Part shown: positions 8,081 to 16,339 of the stretch, in pieces
How positions within the stretch are numbered: the stretch's first letter is position 1
How the letters are laid out: each line of letters opens with the position of its first letter
Notes under the pieces: generated by a model
What the model saw: only the letters and a program-made list of their open reading frames with translations
Told to the model about the DNA's origin: nothing
The model's database searches: none
Made by a program: the position numbers and the translations under genes
Assembly (NCBI GenBank): GCA_002439165.1
Contig: DJTE01000040.1
Span: 1-64,000, forward strand
Direction of reading: 5' to 3'
Length of the DNA stretch: 64,000 nt
DNA from: Chryseobacterium indologenes
GTDB taxonomy: Bacteria; Bacteroidota; Bacteroidia; Flavobacteriales; Weeksellaceae

Positions 8081-9118
8081 TCAGACCTTCATTTTAATCT
8101 TATCAACATTGATGATTTTGTATACGAGTTCTTTAATCAGCTCTGCTTCTCCCATATTCACTGCTCCAAGCCCTTTTCCTTTCATATCGAATTCCCTCAG
8201 GATAGAAATGACTCTTGTGGCGTGTTTTAAAGGATAAAGGCGGGCACTTTCCGCATAATCTTTAATAAAATACGGATTCACTCCCATCTGTGAAGCGATC
8301 ACCTGTGGCGGCTGTCCGGCCATAGTCTGGTAAATAATCACATTCGAAAAATAGCTGTACAGGTTGGCCAGCATCATGACAAAGGGATTATTCTTAGGAT
8401 TTTTGCCCATAAAATGAGCAATTTTAAAGGCTGCATCGGCATTTTTGGTTCCCAAAGCCTTCTGAAGTTCAAAAACATTGTATTCTTTACTGATCCCGAT
8501 ATGGTTTTCCACAATGGTACCATCCAGCACCTCTCCTTCTTTAAGGATCATTTTCAGTTTATTCAGCTCATTGGCTATTCTCGAAAGGTCATTACCCAGA
8601 TATTCTGCCAGGAGGTGGGAAATATTCGGGGCGGTTTTAATCTTCAGGCTGTCGCATTCATCGGCAATCCATTTGGCAAGCCCGCTGTCTCTCACCGATT
8701 CGCTTAAGAAAAGGGCTTTGGCTTTGTCCAGTGCTTTTGTCGCTTTCTTCCTGCTGTCCAGTTTCTTATGCTTATGGGCAAAAACCAATACCGTAGAAGG
8801 CACAGGATTGTCTACATAAGTTTCCAGAATCCGGTTCTCCTCTTCATTGAATTTCAGGTCCTGTGCCTCTTTTACAATGATCACCTGCTTATCCCCCATC
8901 ATCGGAAACTGTCTGGCCAATGAAAGAATTTCCTGGTAAGAGGTATCTTTTCCGTACACCACCGTCTGGTTGAAAGCTTTTTCATCTTCCTCCAGAAAGT
9001 TGTGTTCAAGGGCCTTTACAGCAACATCAATAAAGTAAGGTTCATCTCCGTGGAAAAAATAAATAGGTAAAACTTCTTTATTTTTAATATTTTTGAGGAT
9101 TAAATCTAATTCTTTCAT
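8081..9118 (-). CDS. holA: DNA polymerase III delta subunit
   Basis: The 345-residue protein matches HolA: an N-terminal domain opening with IYFFHGDEPYFID (nucleotide-binding-like loop), a central LSESVRDSGLAKWI region and a C-terminal collar helix domain. HolA is the clamp-loader subunit that opens the beta clamp. Divergent from it, only 7 bp away, is the HsdR-N-like gene at 9126. The two start codons are so close that both promoters must overlap the opposite gene's 5' end or leader. Confidence 0.93.
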   Translation of the reverse strand: MKELDLILKNIKNKEVLPIYFFHGDEPYFIDVAVKALEHNFLEEDEKAFNQTVVYGKDTSYQEILSLARQFPMMGDKQVIIVKEAQDLKFNEEENRILETYVDNPVPSTVLVFAHKHKKLDSRKKATKALDKAKALFLSESVRDSGLAKWIADECDSLKIKTAPNISHLLAEYLGNDLSRIANELNKLKMILKEGEVLDGTIVENHIGISKEYNVFELQKALGTKNADAAFKIAHFMGKNPKNNPFVMMLANLYSYFSNVIIYQTMAGQPPQVIASQMGVNPYFIKDYAESARLYPLKHATRVISILREFDMKGKGLGAVNMGEAELIKELVYKIINVDKIKMKV

Positions 9119-9125
9119 CTTATTA

Positions 9126-9557
9126 ATGGAACTTCCAAAACTGAATTTTCAGGAAACTTTTGATTTTAAATTCAAGAAAGACAAAGATAAGTTTTTTATT
9201 TATGATCTGGTCCGCAAAACTTACCTTTTACTTACCCCTGAAGAATGGGTAAGACAGCATTGGGTCCATTATTATCTTACCGTAAAAGCTTATTCAGCCT
9301 CTGCTCTTATCACTGAAAAGAAGATCGTCCTGAACGGGCTTACCAAAAGAATTGACCTTTTAATTACCGAGAAAACCGAACCCATCATCCTTATTGAATG
9401 TAAGGCTCCGCAAATTAAACTGACGGAGAAAACATTTGAGCAGACGGCAAGATATAATTCCATTATCGGGGCAAAAGAAATTATCCTTACCAACGGTCTT
9501 CAGCATATCAATGCCTATTATGAAAACGGGCAGTATCTGTTTTATAAACCGGAATAA
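9126..9557 (+). CDS. HsdR N-terminal-type restriction-fold protein (143 aa)
   Basis: The protein is a stand-alone version of the type I restriction enzyme HsdR N-terminal nuclease fold. Predicted PD-(D/E)xK residues are Asp77 (RIDLLI) and Glu91-Cys-Lys93 (ILIECKAP), followed by a Gln-containing helix. No helicase or specificity subunit is nearby, so this is not a restriction system. Such short proteins sit next to holA in many Bacteroidetes, and a DNA-repair or housekeeping nuclease role is only inferred. The start at 9126 gives MELPKLN; an upstream in-frame start at 9093 would overlap the holA coding region. Confidence 0.8.
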   Translation: MELPKLNFQETFDFKFKKDKDKFFIYDLVRKTYLLLTPEEWVRQHWVHYYLTVKAYSASALITEKKIVLNGLTKRIDLLITEKTEPIILIECKAPQIKLTEKTFEQTARYNSIIGAKEIILTNGLQHINAYYENGQYLFYKPE

Positions 9558-10289
9558 TTATTTCACTACAAATCGCAGAGATTTTTGAATAATGTTGTTG
9601 GATTAACGCTAAAGAACACTGAGATTTTTTTTAATATTTAATGCTTTTAGGGTGCAAAGGCACTGACACCCTGCAAAGATCTCCTTCCAATACATTAAAA
9701 ACTCTCCGTTAGAAACAAAAAATCTGCTCAATCTGCCGGATCTGCGAGCCTAAAAAAAGGTAAAGCATCTGACAATTTGTGAAATCTGTTTATACTGATC
9801 ATTTTTTGAAACTCAAAGATTATCTAAAATGCTGTTGATTTTAGAGAGCAAAGTGTAGATTCAACTCCGTTGATTGGATGAAGCTATGGACCTGCCTTCG
9901 GCTGTTTTAATCTTAAATCGGTTACCTTGCTGAAATTCCAGGATTTTCTTACGCCTTAAATGCATTACAATGATTAAAATTCCTGCAGCCTTTGCATTTT
10001 CCAACCCATTTAACGACAATTTTAATGTTATACGCCTCTATTGAATAAATTCCGCCGCAGAGGATGTTTTGTCTATATTCTGTGGGTTTTTATGAATAAG
10101 ATCAGACGTAAAAAATCAGCAGTCATCCGGAAAACAGTTCCCTAAAGAACGTATTGCTCCGGAATGTTAAACTTTTCAAAACCTATCTGTTTCAGGGTGC
10201 TTAAATAAAAAACTTTCCTGATTTTTGCAGGGTAAACATTAATTTTTCCAACATTGAACAGTGCGGTATTACAGAAGTATGATCTGGTC
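9558..10289. repeat. long noncoding region with a dispersed repeat copy
   Basis: No credible gene was found. The section 9715-10020 is the longest copy of a repeat also seen at 5588-5870, with shorter cores at 851-881 and 52489-52514. Its core 9717-9746 reads AAAATCTGCTCAATCTGCC and onward. Near 10221 GATTTTTG resembles a -7 box for the following gene. Confidence 0.5.
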
Positions 10290-10595
10290 ATGCAAAAAAC
10301 ACAAAAACAATTCAATGGAATGATCTCCGGGAGCCCGATCGCCAATTACATCTTCAGTTTCAGACATCCTGATGACATTGATGATTTCGTAGCTGATCTG
10401 GATTTAGCCATTTCGGGTAATTTTTCTGCGATCATTGATCCTGATTATGGAGGCGGGATGGCAAAAAGCTATTGGTTTGCCCATATCACTCCTGATCATT
10501 TTGAATTATGGCAGGAAGGTTTTACCAAAACAATCATTCCGTTAGAAGACTGGAAAGAAATTCTGCTGTCCTGGAAAGAATGTCTGGAAGTATAA
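10290..10595 (+). CDS. hypothetical protein (101 aa)
   Basis: I do not recognise this protein. It is small and soluble-looking, with a Gly-rich segment (DPDYGGGMAKSYWF) and several Trp, and no signal peptide. I prefer the ATG at 10290 over a TTG at 10254 because nothing supports the longer N-terminus. It is followed after 14 bp by a HAD phosphatase in the same direction, so the two are probably co-transcribed. Confidence 0.6.
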   Translation: MQKTQKQFNGMISGSPIANYIFSFRHPDDIDDFVADLDLAISGNFSAIIDPDYGGGMAKSYWFAHITPDHFELWQEGFTKTIIPLEDWKEILLSWKECLEV

Positions 10596-10609
10596 ACATT
10601 TTATCAGGT

Positions 10610-11221
10610 ATGGAAATTAAAAACATTATATTCGATTTTGGCGGTGTTCTGATGGACTGGAATCCGAGGTATTTTTTCAGAGATTATTTCAATGACAACG
10701 AAAAGATGGAATATTTCCTGGAAAATATAGCTCAGGATGAATGGAATATAGAACAGGACAGAGGAAGAAGTCTTGCAGAAGGCACAGATATTCAGGTGAA
10801 GAAATTCCCGGAATGGGAAAAAGAGATCAGAGCTTATTACGACAACTGGACGGTGATGCTGAAAAGTGATATTCCCGAAAATGTAGAGATCCTGAGAGCG
10901 CTGGCTGATACGGATTATCATCTTTTCGGGCTGACAAACTGGTCGGAAGAGACTTTTCCCTATGCTCTGGAAAACTATGATTTCTTCCGGCTTTTTGAAG
11001 GGAAAATTGTGGTTTCAGGAACGGAGAAACTGATTAAACCCGATCCGGAGATCTGGCATGTTCTGATGAAAAGATATAACATCCACGCGGAAGAATCTGT
11101 TTTTATAGACGATAATTCCAAAAATATCGAAGCGGCTCAACTGCTGGGCTTTCATACGATCAAAATCAATCCTGATACGGATCTCAGACAGGAGCTGGCT
11201 AATCTGAACGTAAAATTCTGA
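10610..11221 (+). CDS. HAD-family hydrolase, YihX-like (203 aa)
   Basis: This is a haloacid dehalogenase superfamily phosphatase. The nucleophile motif is IIFDFGGVL with Asp9. The second motif is FGLTNWS, and the C-terminal acidic motif is VFIDDNSKN, preceded by a Lys in the LIKPDPEIW segment. The DFG-type first motif and the length match the YihX (glucose-1-phosphate phosphatase) group, although substrate cannot be read from sequence. The ATG at 10610 starts directly before the first motif. The frame is open further upstream, overlapping the preceding gene, but that part has no similarity to HAD proteins. Confidence 0.88.
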   Translation: MEIKNIIFDFGGVLMDWNPRYFFRDYFNDNEKMEYFLENIAQDEWNIEQDRGRSLAEGTDIQVKKFPEWEKEIRAYYDNWTVMLKSDIPENVEILRALADTDYHLFGLTNWSEETFPYALENYDFFRLFEGKIVVSGTEKLIKPDPEIWHVLMKRYNIHAEESVFIDDNSKNIEAAQLLGFHTIKINPDTDLRQELANLNVKF

Positions 11222-11247
11222 CGGCCTTATACTTGAAATCAAACTAT

Positions 11248-11295
11248 AAATCCTCGCTTTAAGTTATTTTTATTACTTTAGATGAGGATTTTTTT
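11248..11295 (+). terminator. possible terminator after the HAD gene
   Basis: AAATCCTC (11248-11255) pairs with GAGGATTT (11284-11291) around a long AT-rich loop, and seven T follow. The loop of 28 nt is large for an intrinsic terminator and the site ends only 6 bp before the next gene's ATG, so it could also be a leader structure of that gene. Confidence 0.4.
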
Positions 11296-11301
11296 ATAAC
11301 C

Positions 11302-11976
11302 ATGAAGAGAATTTTATTTTTACTGTTATTGGCAGGAACTTCTTGTTATGCACAGAACACAGAAGACAAAGGCGTTTTCAAAAAACAGGACTGCAGAGAG
11401 TACCGGGAAAAAGTTCTGGCAAGATTTGAAAAATTTAAAACAGATCATGCTGATATTGAAAAAATTTATCTTAAAATCAATAAAACGGTACTGGATAATC
11501 TCATTCAAATAAGTTCTAAAAAAGATCTGAATAATAAGAACGCCTATATTTACATCAAGTATCTGAATAACCAGGGGTATTTTGATGAGCATTCCTGTAA
11601 TGACGGAAGCACTCCCGAATACAATTTTCTAATCACTAAATTCTGGAATAAAGAGGTTCTTGAGTATGCCCGGAAAAAATATGATAAGGAAATTATTCTT
11701 TCAACAAAATTTCCGCGCGAAGATCTTAATCTGATCCGGGATCTGGCCGTAATTGGTTATGAAACGTTTGATTATATTACAAAATATTATGATCCGGAAC
11801 TCATGAAAATAAGAATTCCTGCCAGACAGGAAAGTAATCTGGAAGTTTCAATCCCTGTTGTGCTGGAATTTATTACTCCGTATCTGATTAAGACAGAAGA
11901 CCCTAAAACCAGGGGTACAATAACCTATGAGTATAAAAATAACCAGTGGAAACTCCTGAAAACCGAAGCACGGTAA
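11302..11976 (+). CDS. secreted hypothetical protein (224 aa), paralogue of the next gene
   Basis: A signal peptide at residues 1-18 ends in CYAQ. The mature part has no family I can name. From about residue 50 to the end it aligns with the C-terminal half of the next protein; both contain EYNFL..KFWNK, a STxxPRED motif, a KIRIPA segment and TYEYKNN near the C-terminus. The two genes therefore arose by duplication. It is predicted to be periplasmic or exported. Confidence 0.7.
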   Translation: MKRILFLLLLAGTSCYAQNTEDKGVFKKQDCREYREKVLARFEKFKTDHADIEKIYLKINKTVLDNLIQISSKKDLNNKNAYIYIKYLNNQGYFDEHSCNDGSTPEYNFLITKFWNKEVLEYARKKYDKEIILSTKFPREDLNLIRDLAVIGYETFDYITKYYDPELMKIRIPARQESNLEVSIPVVLEFITPYLIKTEDPKTRGTITYEYKNNQWKLLKTEAR

Positions 11977-12016
11977 TTTACTTTAGTTATTCAGACAAAG
12001 GCCTATTGTTTTGATT

Positions 12017-12976
12017 ATGAGAAATTTTGTAATTTTACTGATATTGACGGGAGTTTTTTTTCAGGCACAGAATATAGAAAACCAGGAAGCTTTCAAAAAA
12101 TGCCGTAAAGAATTCAGTAAGAAAATATGTCTTTCTGACAAAGATCAGGACCATATCCCGTTTTATCTGGATAAATGTCCTCAAGAAGCAGGATCTTCAG
12201 AAAATAACGGCTGTCCGTTGCCGGATGTGGATAGCGACACAATTCCGGATAAGGACGACCATTGCCCTACTGTACCCGGGCCTTCTGAAAATAACGGATG
12301 CCCGTGGACGGATACTGATGGTGACGGAATCCCGGATAAGGATGACGCCTGCCCTACCATTCCGGGAGTTCCTGAACAAAACGGATGTTCCCAACAGCTT
12401 TGCGAATTGGGCAAAGTGTACCCTCCTGAAAAGATTGAGCACTTTGATGTGGCCTTAAACGGGAATATTGAACAGATCTACAATACCATCAACAGAAAGA
12501 TTGTGGACGATATAATGAAAAAAAGATCCAAAAAAGAACTGACGGACAGAAATACTTTTCTTGCTATTTACTATGCACAAAATATTCCTGAAAGTATGAA
12601 AGACGATTTTTTTGACCGTTATAAGGAATATAACTTTCTCGTGGGTAAATTCTGGAATAAAGATTTCATTCAGTATCTTTTAAAAAAATACAATAAAACT
12701 CTTTATTTTTCAACTGAAATACCCCGTGAAGATTTTGATATCTACCGTGAAACTATCGGTGATCCTGCCTTTAGTTATATGATCAGATACTATGACCAGC
12801 AAACAAAGAGAATAAGGATACCCGCGGCAGGAAAAGGAAATTTATATATCCCCATACGTATCCATATATCTTTCAAAAACCCCTATAAAATTGAAGTTAA
12901 TGATTATGCAAATGGTATAAATAATAAGATAACTTATGAGTATAAAAACAATACATGGGAATCTTACCCAAACTAG
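12017..12976 (+). CDS. secreted protein with thrombospondin type 3-like calcium repeats (319 aa)
   Basis: A signal peptide ends at QAQ near residue 17. Residues about 38-130 hold three thrombospondin type 3-like repeats with Asp-rich DxDxDGIPDKDDxCP cores, each closed by a Cys and a GCP unit. Such repeats bind calcium and are common in Bacteroidetes surface proteins as rigid linkers. The rest is homologous to the upstream gene, so this copy gained the repeat block or the other lost it. ATG at 12017 is preferred over TTG at 12011. No OmpA-like domain follows the repeats, which is unusual because these repeats often precede one. Confidence 0.75.
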   Translation: MRNFVILLILTGVFFQAQNIENQEAFKKCRKEFSKKICLSDKDQDHIPFYLDKCPQEAGSSENNGCPLPDVDSDTIPDKDDHCPTVPGPSENNGCPWTDTDGDGIPDKDDACPTIPGVPEQNGCSQQLCELGKVYPPEKIEHFDVALNGNIEQIYNTINRKIVDDIMKKRSKKELTDRNTFLAIYYAQNIPESMKDDFFDRYKEYNFLVGKFWNKDFIQYLLKKYNKTLYFSTEIPREDFDIYRETIGDPAFSYMIRYYDQQTKRIRIPAAGKGNLYIPIRIHISFKNPYKIEVNDYANGINNKITYEYKNNTWESYPN

Positions 12977-13724
12977 ATTTTCCCTACGCTCAGCCTTAAC
13001 AGCTGCAATAATGGTGGTTTCAGGAAACCTTTTTGCCCAGAACCTTAAACCTGTATCTTATCAGGACGGCACCCAAAAACTCAATGGAATGATCACGTCC
13101 AATGCCGGAAAAAAACTGCCCGGCGTACTGATCTTACCTGCCTGGAAAGGTATTGACCAGGAAGCCAAAACCGCCGCCGCTGAACTTGAAAAGCAAGGAT
13201 ATATCGCTTTTATTGCCGATATTTACGGCGAAGGAAACATTCCTGCAGATAATGAAAGTGCAGCTAAGACCTCCGGATATTATAAAAAGAATTACGATGC
13301 TTATCAGAAAAGGATTTCACTCGCACTGGAGCAGCTTAAGAAAAACGGAGCTATTCCTGCCAAAATTGCCGTAATCGGATATTGTTTCGGAGGAACTGGA
13401 GCTCTGGAATCTGCAAGGGGAAGCCTTCCTGTTGCGGGGGCTGTTTCCATACACGGTAGCCTGGGTAAGGATCAGACCCGGAAAAACGGACCTATCAGCA
13501 CCAAAATCCTTGTGGAAAATCCGGCTGATGATAAAAGCGTAACCCCTGAAGATTACAATAACCTCATCCGAGAAATGAATGAAGGAAATGCCGACTGGCA
13601 GATCATTACGTATGCCCATTCCAAGCATACTTTCACCGACCCGAAATCGCCGGACTATAATGAAGTGATGGCCAAAAGAGCCTGGAATCATACACTGATG
13701 TTTCTGAAAGAAGTTCTGAAATAA
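12936..13724 (+). CDS. secreted dienelactone-hydrolase family protein (262 aa)
   Basis: This is an alpha/beta hydrolase of the dienelactone hydrolase type. The nucleophile is a Cys in IGYCFGG, the Asp lies in NPADDKSV and the His in HSKHTFTD, the usual Cys-Asp-His triad. A signal-like hydrophobic stretch ending in NLFAQ suggests export. The first codons overlap the preceding gene by 41 bp, giving an unusually long polar N-region (18 residues) before the hydrophobic part. An internal ATG at 13011 would cut the signal in half. A small deletion that fused the intergenic region is a possible explanation. Substrate is unknown. Confidence 0.82.
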   Translation: MSIKTIHGNLTQTRFSLRSALTAAIMVVSGNLFAQNLKPVSYQDGTQKLNGMITSNAGKKLPGVLILPAWKGIDQEAKTAAAELEKQGYIAFIADIYGEGNIPADNESAAKTSGYYKKNYDAYQKRISLALEQLKKNGAIPAKIAVIGYCFGGTGALESARGSLPVAGAVSIHGSLGKDQTRKNGPISTKILVENPADDKSVTPEDYNNLIREMNEGNADWQIITYAHSKHTFTDPKSPDYNEVMAKRAWNHTLMFLKEVLK

Positions 13725-13790
13725 GTTCTATTTCAGTGTAACAATGTATCAATGTATCAATGATAATGCCTGTTGGTACATTGGTATATT

Positions 13791-14012
13791 TTACGGCTGC
13801 CGGTTTGCTTCCGGTTCAACATCATATTTCTTTGGAGAATATCCGGTAAGAGAGCCTGCTGCTGCATCAATTCCGACACCGATGGCATCACCCAGAACAA
13901 TGTTCAGGAGGGTAACGGCATTAAAGTTTTTGCTGATGATTTGATTTTCATAGTTTTCACTGATTATATAAATATTTTTATATTCTATTTGCTTTAGAAT
14001 AAAAAAGCCATC
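13791..14012 (-). pseudogene. 3' relic of a gene with a Gly/Ala-rich C-terminus
   Basis: On the minus strand the frame from 14012 to a TAA at 13791 is open for 73 codons but has no start codon in frame. It is closed upstream by TGA (14015-14013). The translation contains LLNIVLGDAIGVGIDAAAGS followed by LTGYSPKKYDVEP. This is a hydrophobic glycine-rich segment then a short charged tail, as at the C-terminus of some Bacteroidetes lipoproteins. The terminator at 14001-14029 lies across its 5' edge, so the upstream half seems to have been deleted. Confidence 0.5.
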
Positions 14013-14029
14013 TCACTTCCGAGACAGCT
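14001..14029 (-). terminator. terminator of the minus-strand run ending at 14105
   Basis: On the minus strand a 9-bp stem (14029-14021 with 14014-14006, two G-T pairs) with a 6-nt loop is followed by TTTTTT. It lies about 75 bp beyond the stop of the 46-aa gene. Confidence 0.75.
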
Positions 14030-14104
14030 ATATAGTTTGTACTGTATTGCACCCAGAGCACCACCAATATTTACCGGAAGAATCCTTCAGCATGGTTTTT
14101 TGTT

Positions 14105-14245
14105 TTATGTTCTCAACCGCCGCAGATACATTTCTAAGGCATAATAGCCACAGGTATCATATTCCCAATGCATGACATCAGGCTCATCATTTATATACCA
14201 TGTAAAAGAATTCTCTCCGAATCCGGGGCAAATCTGTGTTGCCAT
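14105..14245 (-). CDS. 46-aa hypothetical protein
   Basis: This short protein is acidic and aromatic, with three Trp/Tyr-rich patches (FTWYINDEP, MHWEYDTCGYY) and an Arg-rich end (YLRRLRT). Its ATG lies 5 bp after the cupin stop codon, so it would be co-translated with it. No family is recognised. The compact operon position and biased composition argue for a real gene, but the size leaves doubt. Confidence 0.5.
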   Translation of the reverse strand: MATQICPGFGENSFTWYINDEPDVMHWEYDTCGYYALEMYLRRLRT

Positions 14246-14250
14246 AGTGT

Positions 14251-14622
14251 TTAATCTACGCCTTCTTCTTCCCTGTGCACCAGTTCTACTGAGAAAGCGG
14301 GAAGACAAACGGCAAGATATTCGCAGGCTTCAGAAAACGGGTTGCTGTAACGTACTCTGGCTCCTTTTTCTACCAAAATGCTCTGGCCCTTTTCAAGAAC
14401 AACCAGCTCACCATCTATTTCAAACTGTTTCTTTCCTGAAATGATGTAAGTGAATTCATCAAATTCAGGGGTCTGGTGAGGCTCGCTCCAGTCCGGAGGG
14501 GCTACCATATGAGCGATAGAGACTCCGCTGTTTCCTGTGGAGTTTCCCCAGTGCTCTTCGATCAGTTTTCCGTCTGTGGTAGGAACAACAAACGGGGATT
14601 TTTGAATTTTATATTTTTTCAT
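14251..14622 (-). CDS. cupin-domain protein (123 aa)
   Basis: This is a single-domain cupin. The first motif region includes PHQTPEFDEFTYIISG with His and Glu ligand candidates, then DGELVVLEKGQSILVEKGARVRYSNP as the second half of the barrel. The second-motif His is not obvious, so metal binding may be incomplete. Its start overlaps the stop of the GNAT gene by 4 bp, and a 46-aa gene follows. Enzyme or sensor roles are both possible. Confidence 0.85.
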   Translation of the reverse strand: MKKYKIQKSPFVVPTTDGKLIEEHWGNSTGNSGVSIAHMVAPPDWSEPHQTPEFDEFTYIISGKKQFEIDGELVVLEKGQSILVEKGARVRYSNPFSEACEYLAVCLPAFSVELVHREEEGVD

Positions 14623-15146
14623 ATCCAGTCTTCTTTTTTTATTTCATATACAAAATTGGTGCGTGTAGGTTCTGCAAAATAAGCGACTTCCTCTTCGGCG
14701 ATCTTCTTTCCTCCCAATCGTTCCAAAGCTGTCTGTGACCGGAAATTTTCTTTTCCTATGTGGAAGTGTACTTTGTCTACAAACTGAAAAATATAATCCA
14801 GCATCAGCTTTTTCACCTGCGGATTGATTCCTCTGCCCCACGATTTTGTTCCATAAAAGGTATAACCGATAAAAATATGGCTGTCATCTTCATCAAAATC
14901 ATAGTAGCGGCTGCTTCCCAATACTTCTCCGGTAGCTTTTTCAACAATTTTAAAAGCCCCTTTACTTTCCATTGCCCCTTTGAAAAAGTTTTCAAAGATT
15001 TCTCTTTTGTAGCGGTCTTTATTGGGATGCTGTTCCCAAACTTTAGGATCAGAAGCCACTTCGTATAAAGACTCAAAATCCCCTTGCTGTAAGGGGATTA
15101 ATTGGTATTCCTGATTTTCCAATACAGGCTGTACAGAAAATTTCAT
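14619..15146 (-). CDS. GNAT family N-acetyltransferase, RimJ/RimL-like (175 aa)
   Basis: The RimJ/RimL-type GNAT pattern is visible. The N-terminal LIPLQQGDFESLYEVASDPKVW segment is followed by a beta strand pair (GEVLGSSRYYDFD, HIFIGYTFYG), the acetyl-CoA-binding turn around SWGRGINPQVKKLML and the conserved Asn in GKENFRSQTALERLGG. It presumably acetylates an amino group of a small molecule or a protein N-terminus in the cytoplasm. It begins 3 bp after the DUF2911 gene and overlaps the cupin gene. Confidence 0.88.
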   Translation of the reverse strand: MKFSVQPVLENQEYQLIPLQQGDFESLYEVASDPKVWEQHPNKDRYKREIFENFFKGAMESKGAFKIVEKATGEVLGSSRYYDFDEDDSHIFIGYTFYGTKSWGRGINPQVKKLMLDYIFQFVDKVHFHIGKENFRSQTALERLGGKKIAEEEVAYFAEPTRTNFVYEIKKEDWI

Positions 15147-15149
15147 TGT

Positions 15150-15755
15150 TTAGCTTTTAGTTTTGGCAGCGTCAGCTTCAATTTTCTTAATTTCTTTCAA
15201 TTTATCAGAGATTTTGATCACTGCATCGGGTTTTGCGGGTTTTAAAGCCACTTCAGCCTGAGCCGTATCCCATTTGATCACTAAGTTTCCTGAGTTCTCA
15301 TCGGTAGGATTCAGGGTGATTTCAAACCATTCCTGTTTATCTGCCAGTTTATTTACCGGTACGGTAACGTCTACCACATCCTGTTTCGGATCATACGTAT
15401 AGGCTCCCCACTGCTGGAAATCTTTATTTAAAATAACTTTCCATTCTTTTTCAGTAGGTACGATGAACAGACCGTACGTTCCTGCCGGAACCATTTTTCC
15501 ACCGAAGTTAACGGACTGTCCGAATGTAATTTTCGTAGAAGAGTTGGCGCCTGCTCTCCAAACCTGTCCGTAAGGGACAAGCTCTCCGAATATTTTACGT
15601 CCTTTCACTCCCGGTCTTCCGTAATCAATCGTGATTTTGGACATAGAAAACTGCTGCTCTACTTTCTGGCGCGGGCTGGCTGCCGGCACAGAATAGTCCT
15701 GCGCAAAACTGAATGCTGAAACTGATATGCAAAGTGCTGCTAATAATTTTTTCAC
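15150..15755 (-). CDS. DUF2911 secreted protein (201 aa)
   Basis: I place the start at a GTG (15755), which opens a clean signal peptide (VKKLLAALCISVSAFSFAQ). The longer ATG frame from 15833 would run 49 nt into ogt and spoil the signal. The mature protein has the DUF2911 hallmarks SMSKITIDYGRPGVKGRKIFG and VWRAGANSSTKITF, then a beta-rich part. Function of the family is unknown. The protein is predicted to be periplasmic. It lies between ogt and a GNAT gene on the same strand. Confidence 0.85.
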   Translation of the reverse strand: MKKLLAALCISVSAFSFAQDYSVPAASPRQKVEQQFSMSKITIDYGRPGVKGRKIFGELVPYGQVWRAGANSSTKITFGQSVNFGGKMVPAGTYGLFIVPTEKEWKVILNKDFQQWGAYTYDPKQDVVDVTVPVNKLADKQEWFEITLNPTDENSGNLVIKWDTAQAEVALKPAKPDAVIKISDKLKEIKKIEADAAKTKS

Positions 15756-15784
15756 GTGTAAAATTTTGTATAAAATTACAAAAA

Positions 15785-16297
15785 TCAAAACAAAATAGCC
15801 TTTTCCAGTTCCAATAATTTTTGCTTTCTCCATATTCCTCCGGCATAACCTACCAGCTCGCCATTTGAACCGATCACCCGGTGGCAGGGAATCAGAATTG
15901 CTATTTTATTAATTCCATTGGCGGTTCCCACAGCCCGGATCGCTTTAGGATTTCCTAAGAATTCAGACTGCTGTTTGTAGGTTCTGATCTCTCCCATAGG
16001 AATCTCGCGGAGCAATTGCCAGACTTTCTCCTGAAACTCTGTTCCGGTGGTATGAAGAGGAACTTCAAAAGAAATTCTGTTTCCGGCAAAATATTCTGCC
16101 AGTTCTTTTTCCAGCTGTTGAAAATGAGAATGTTCTCCTTCTTTAATTTCGGCTTTTAAAGCCTTTGATAAGGACGTAAACTGTTTCTCAACATTCTTCC
16201 TGTCGGTGAATTCCAGCAGGCAGATTCCCTGATCTACGGCACAGGCTGCCATCTCTCCCAACGGAGTCTGTATGATTTTCCGGTATATGATTTCCAT
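15785..16297 (-). CDS. ogt: methylated-DNA-protein-cysteine S-methyltransferase
   Basis: A suicide repair protein that takes methyl groups from O6-methylguanine. The catalytic motif IPCHRVIG holds the acceptor Cys. It is preceded by the winged-helix segment (GEIRTYKQQ... AIRAVGTANG) and followed by the YAGGIWRKQKLLELE tail. About 170 aa, normal for Ogt. ATG at 16297 (MEIIYRK) fits the usual start; the frame extends six codons upstream. Its neighbours DinB and a Crp-type regulator on the same strand suggest a small alkylation-response group, which is inference. Confidence 0.94.
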   Translation of the reverse strand: MEIIYRKIIQTPLGEMAACAVDQGICLLEFTDRKNVEKQFTSLSKALKAEIKEGEHSHFQQLEKELAEYFAGNRISFEVPLHTTGTEFQEKVWQLLREIPMGEIRTYKQQSEFLGNPKAIRAVGTANGINKIAILIPCHRVIGSNGELVGYAGGIWRKQKLLELEKAILF

Positions 16298-16339
16298 TGA
16301 ATTAAAGGTAATCATTTTCCGGCATTTCTGTTATGATTT

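Noticed and set aside
9126..9557. Type I restriction-modification system
   Set aside because: Only the N-terminal nuclease-like part is present, with no helicase, methylase or specificity genes in the surrounding region.
13744..13997. Two plus-strand ORFs of 66 and 74 aa
   Set aside because: They are antisense shadows of the minus-strand gene relic; their translations are Cys/Phe-rich and lack any pattern of a real protein.
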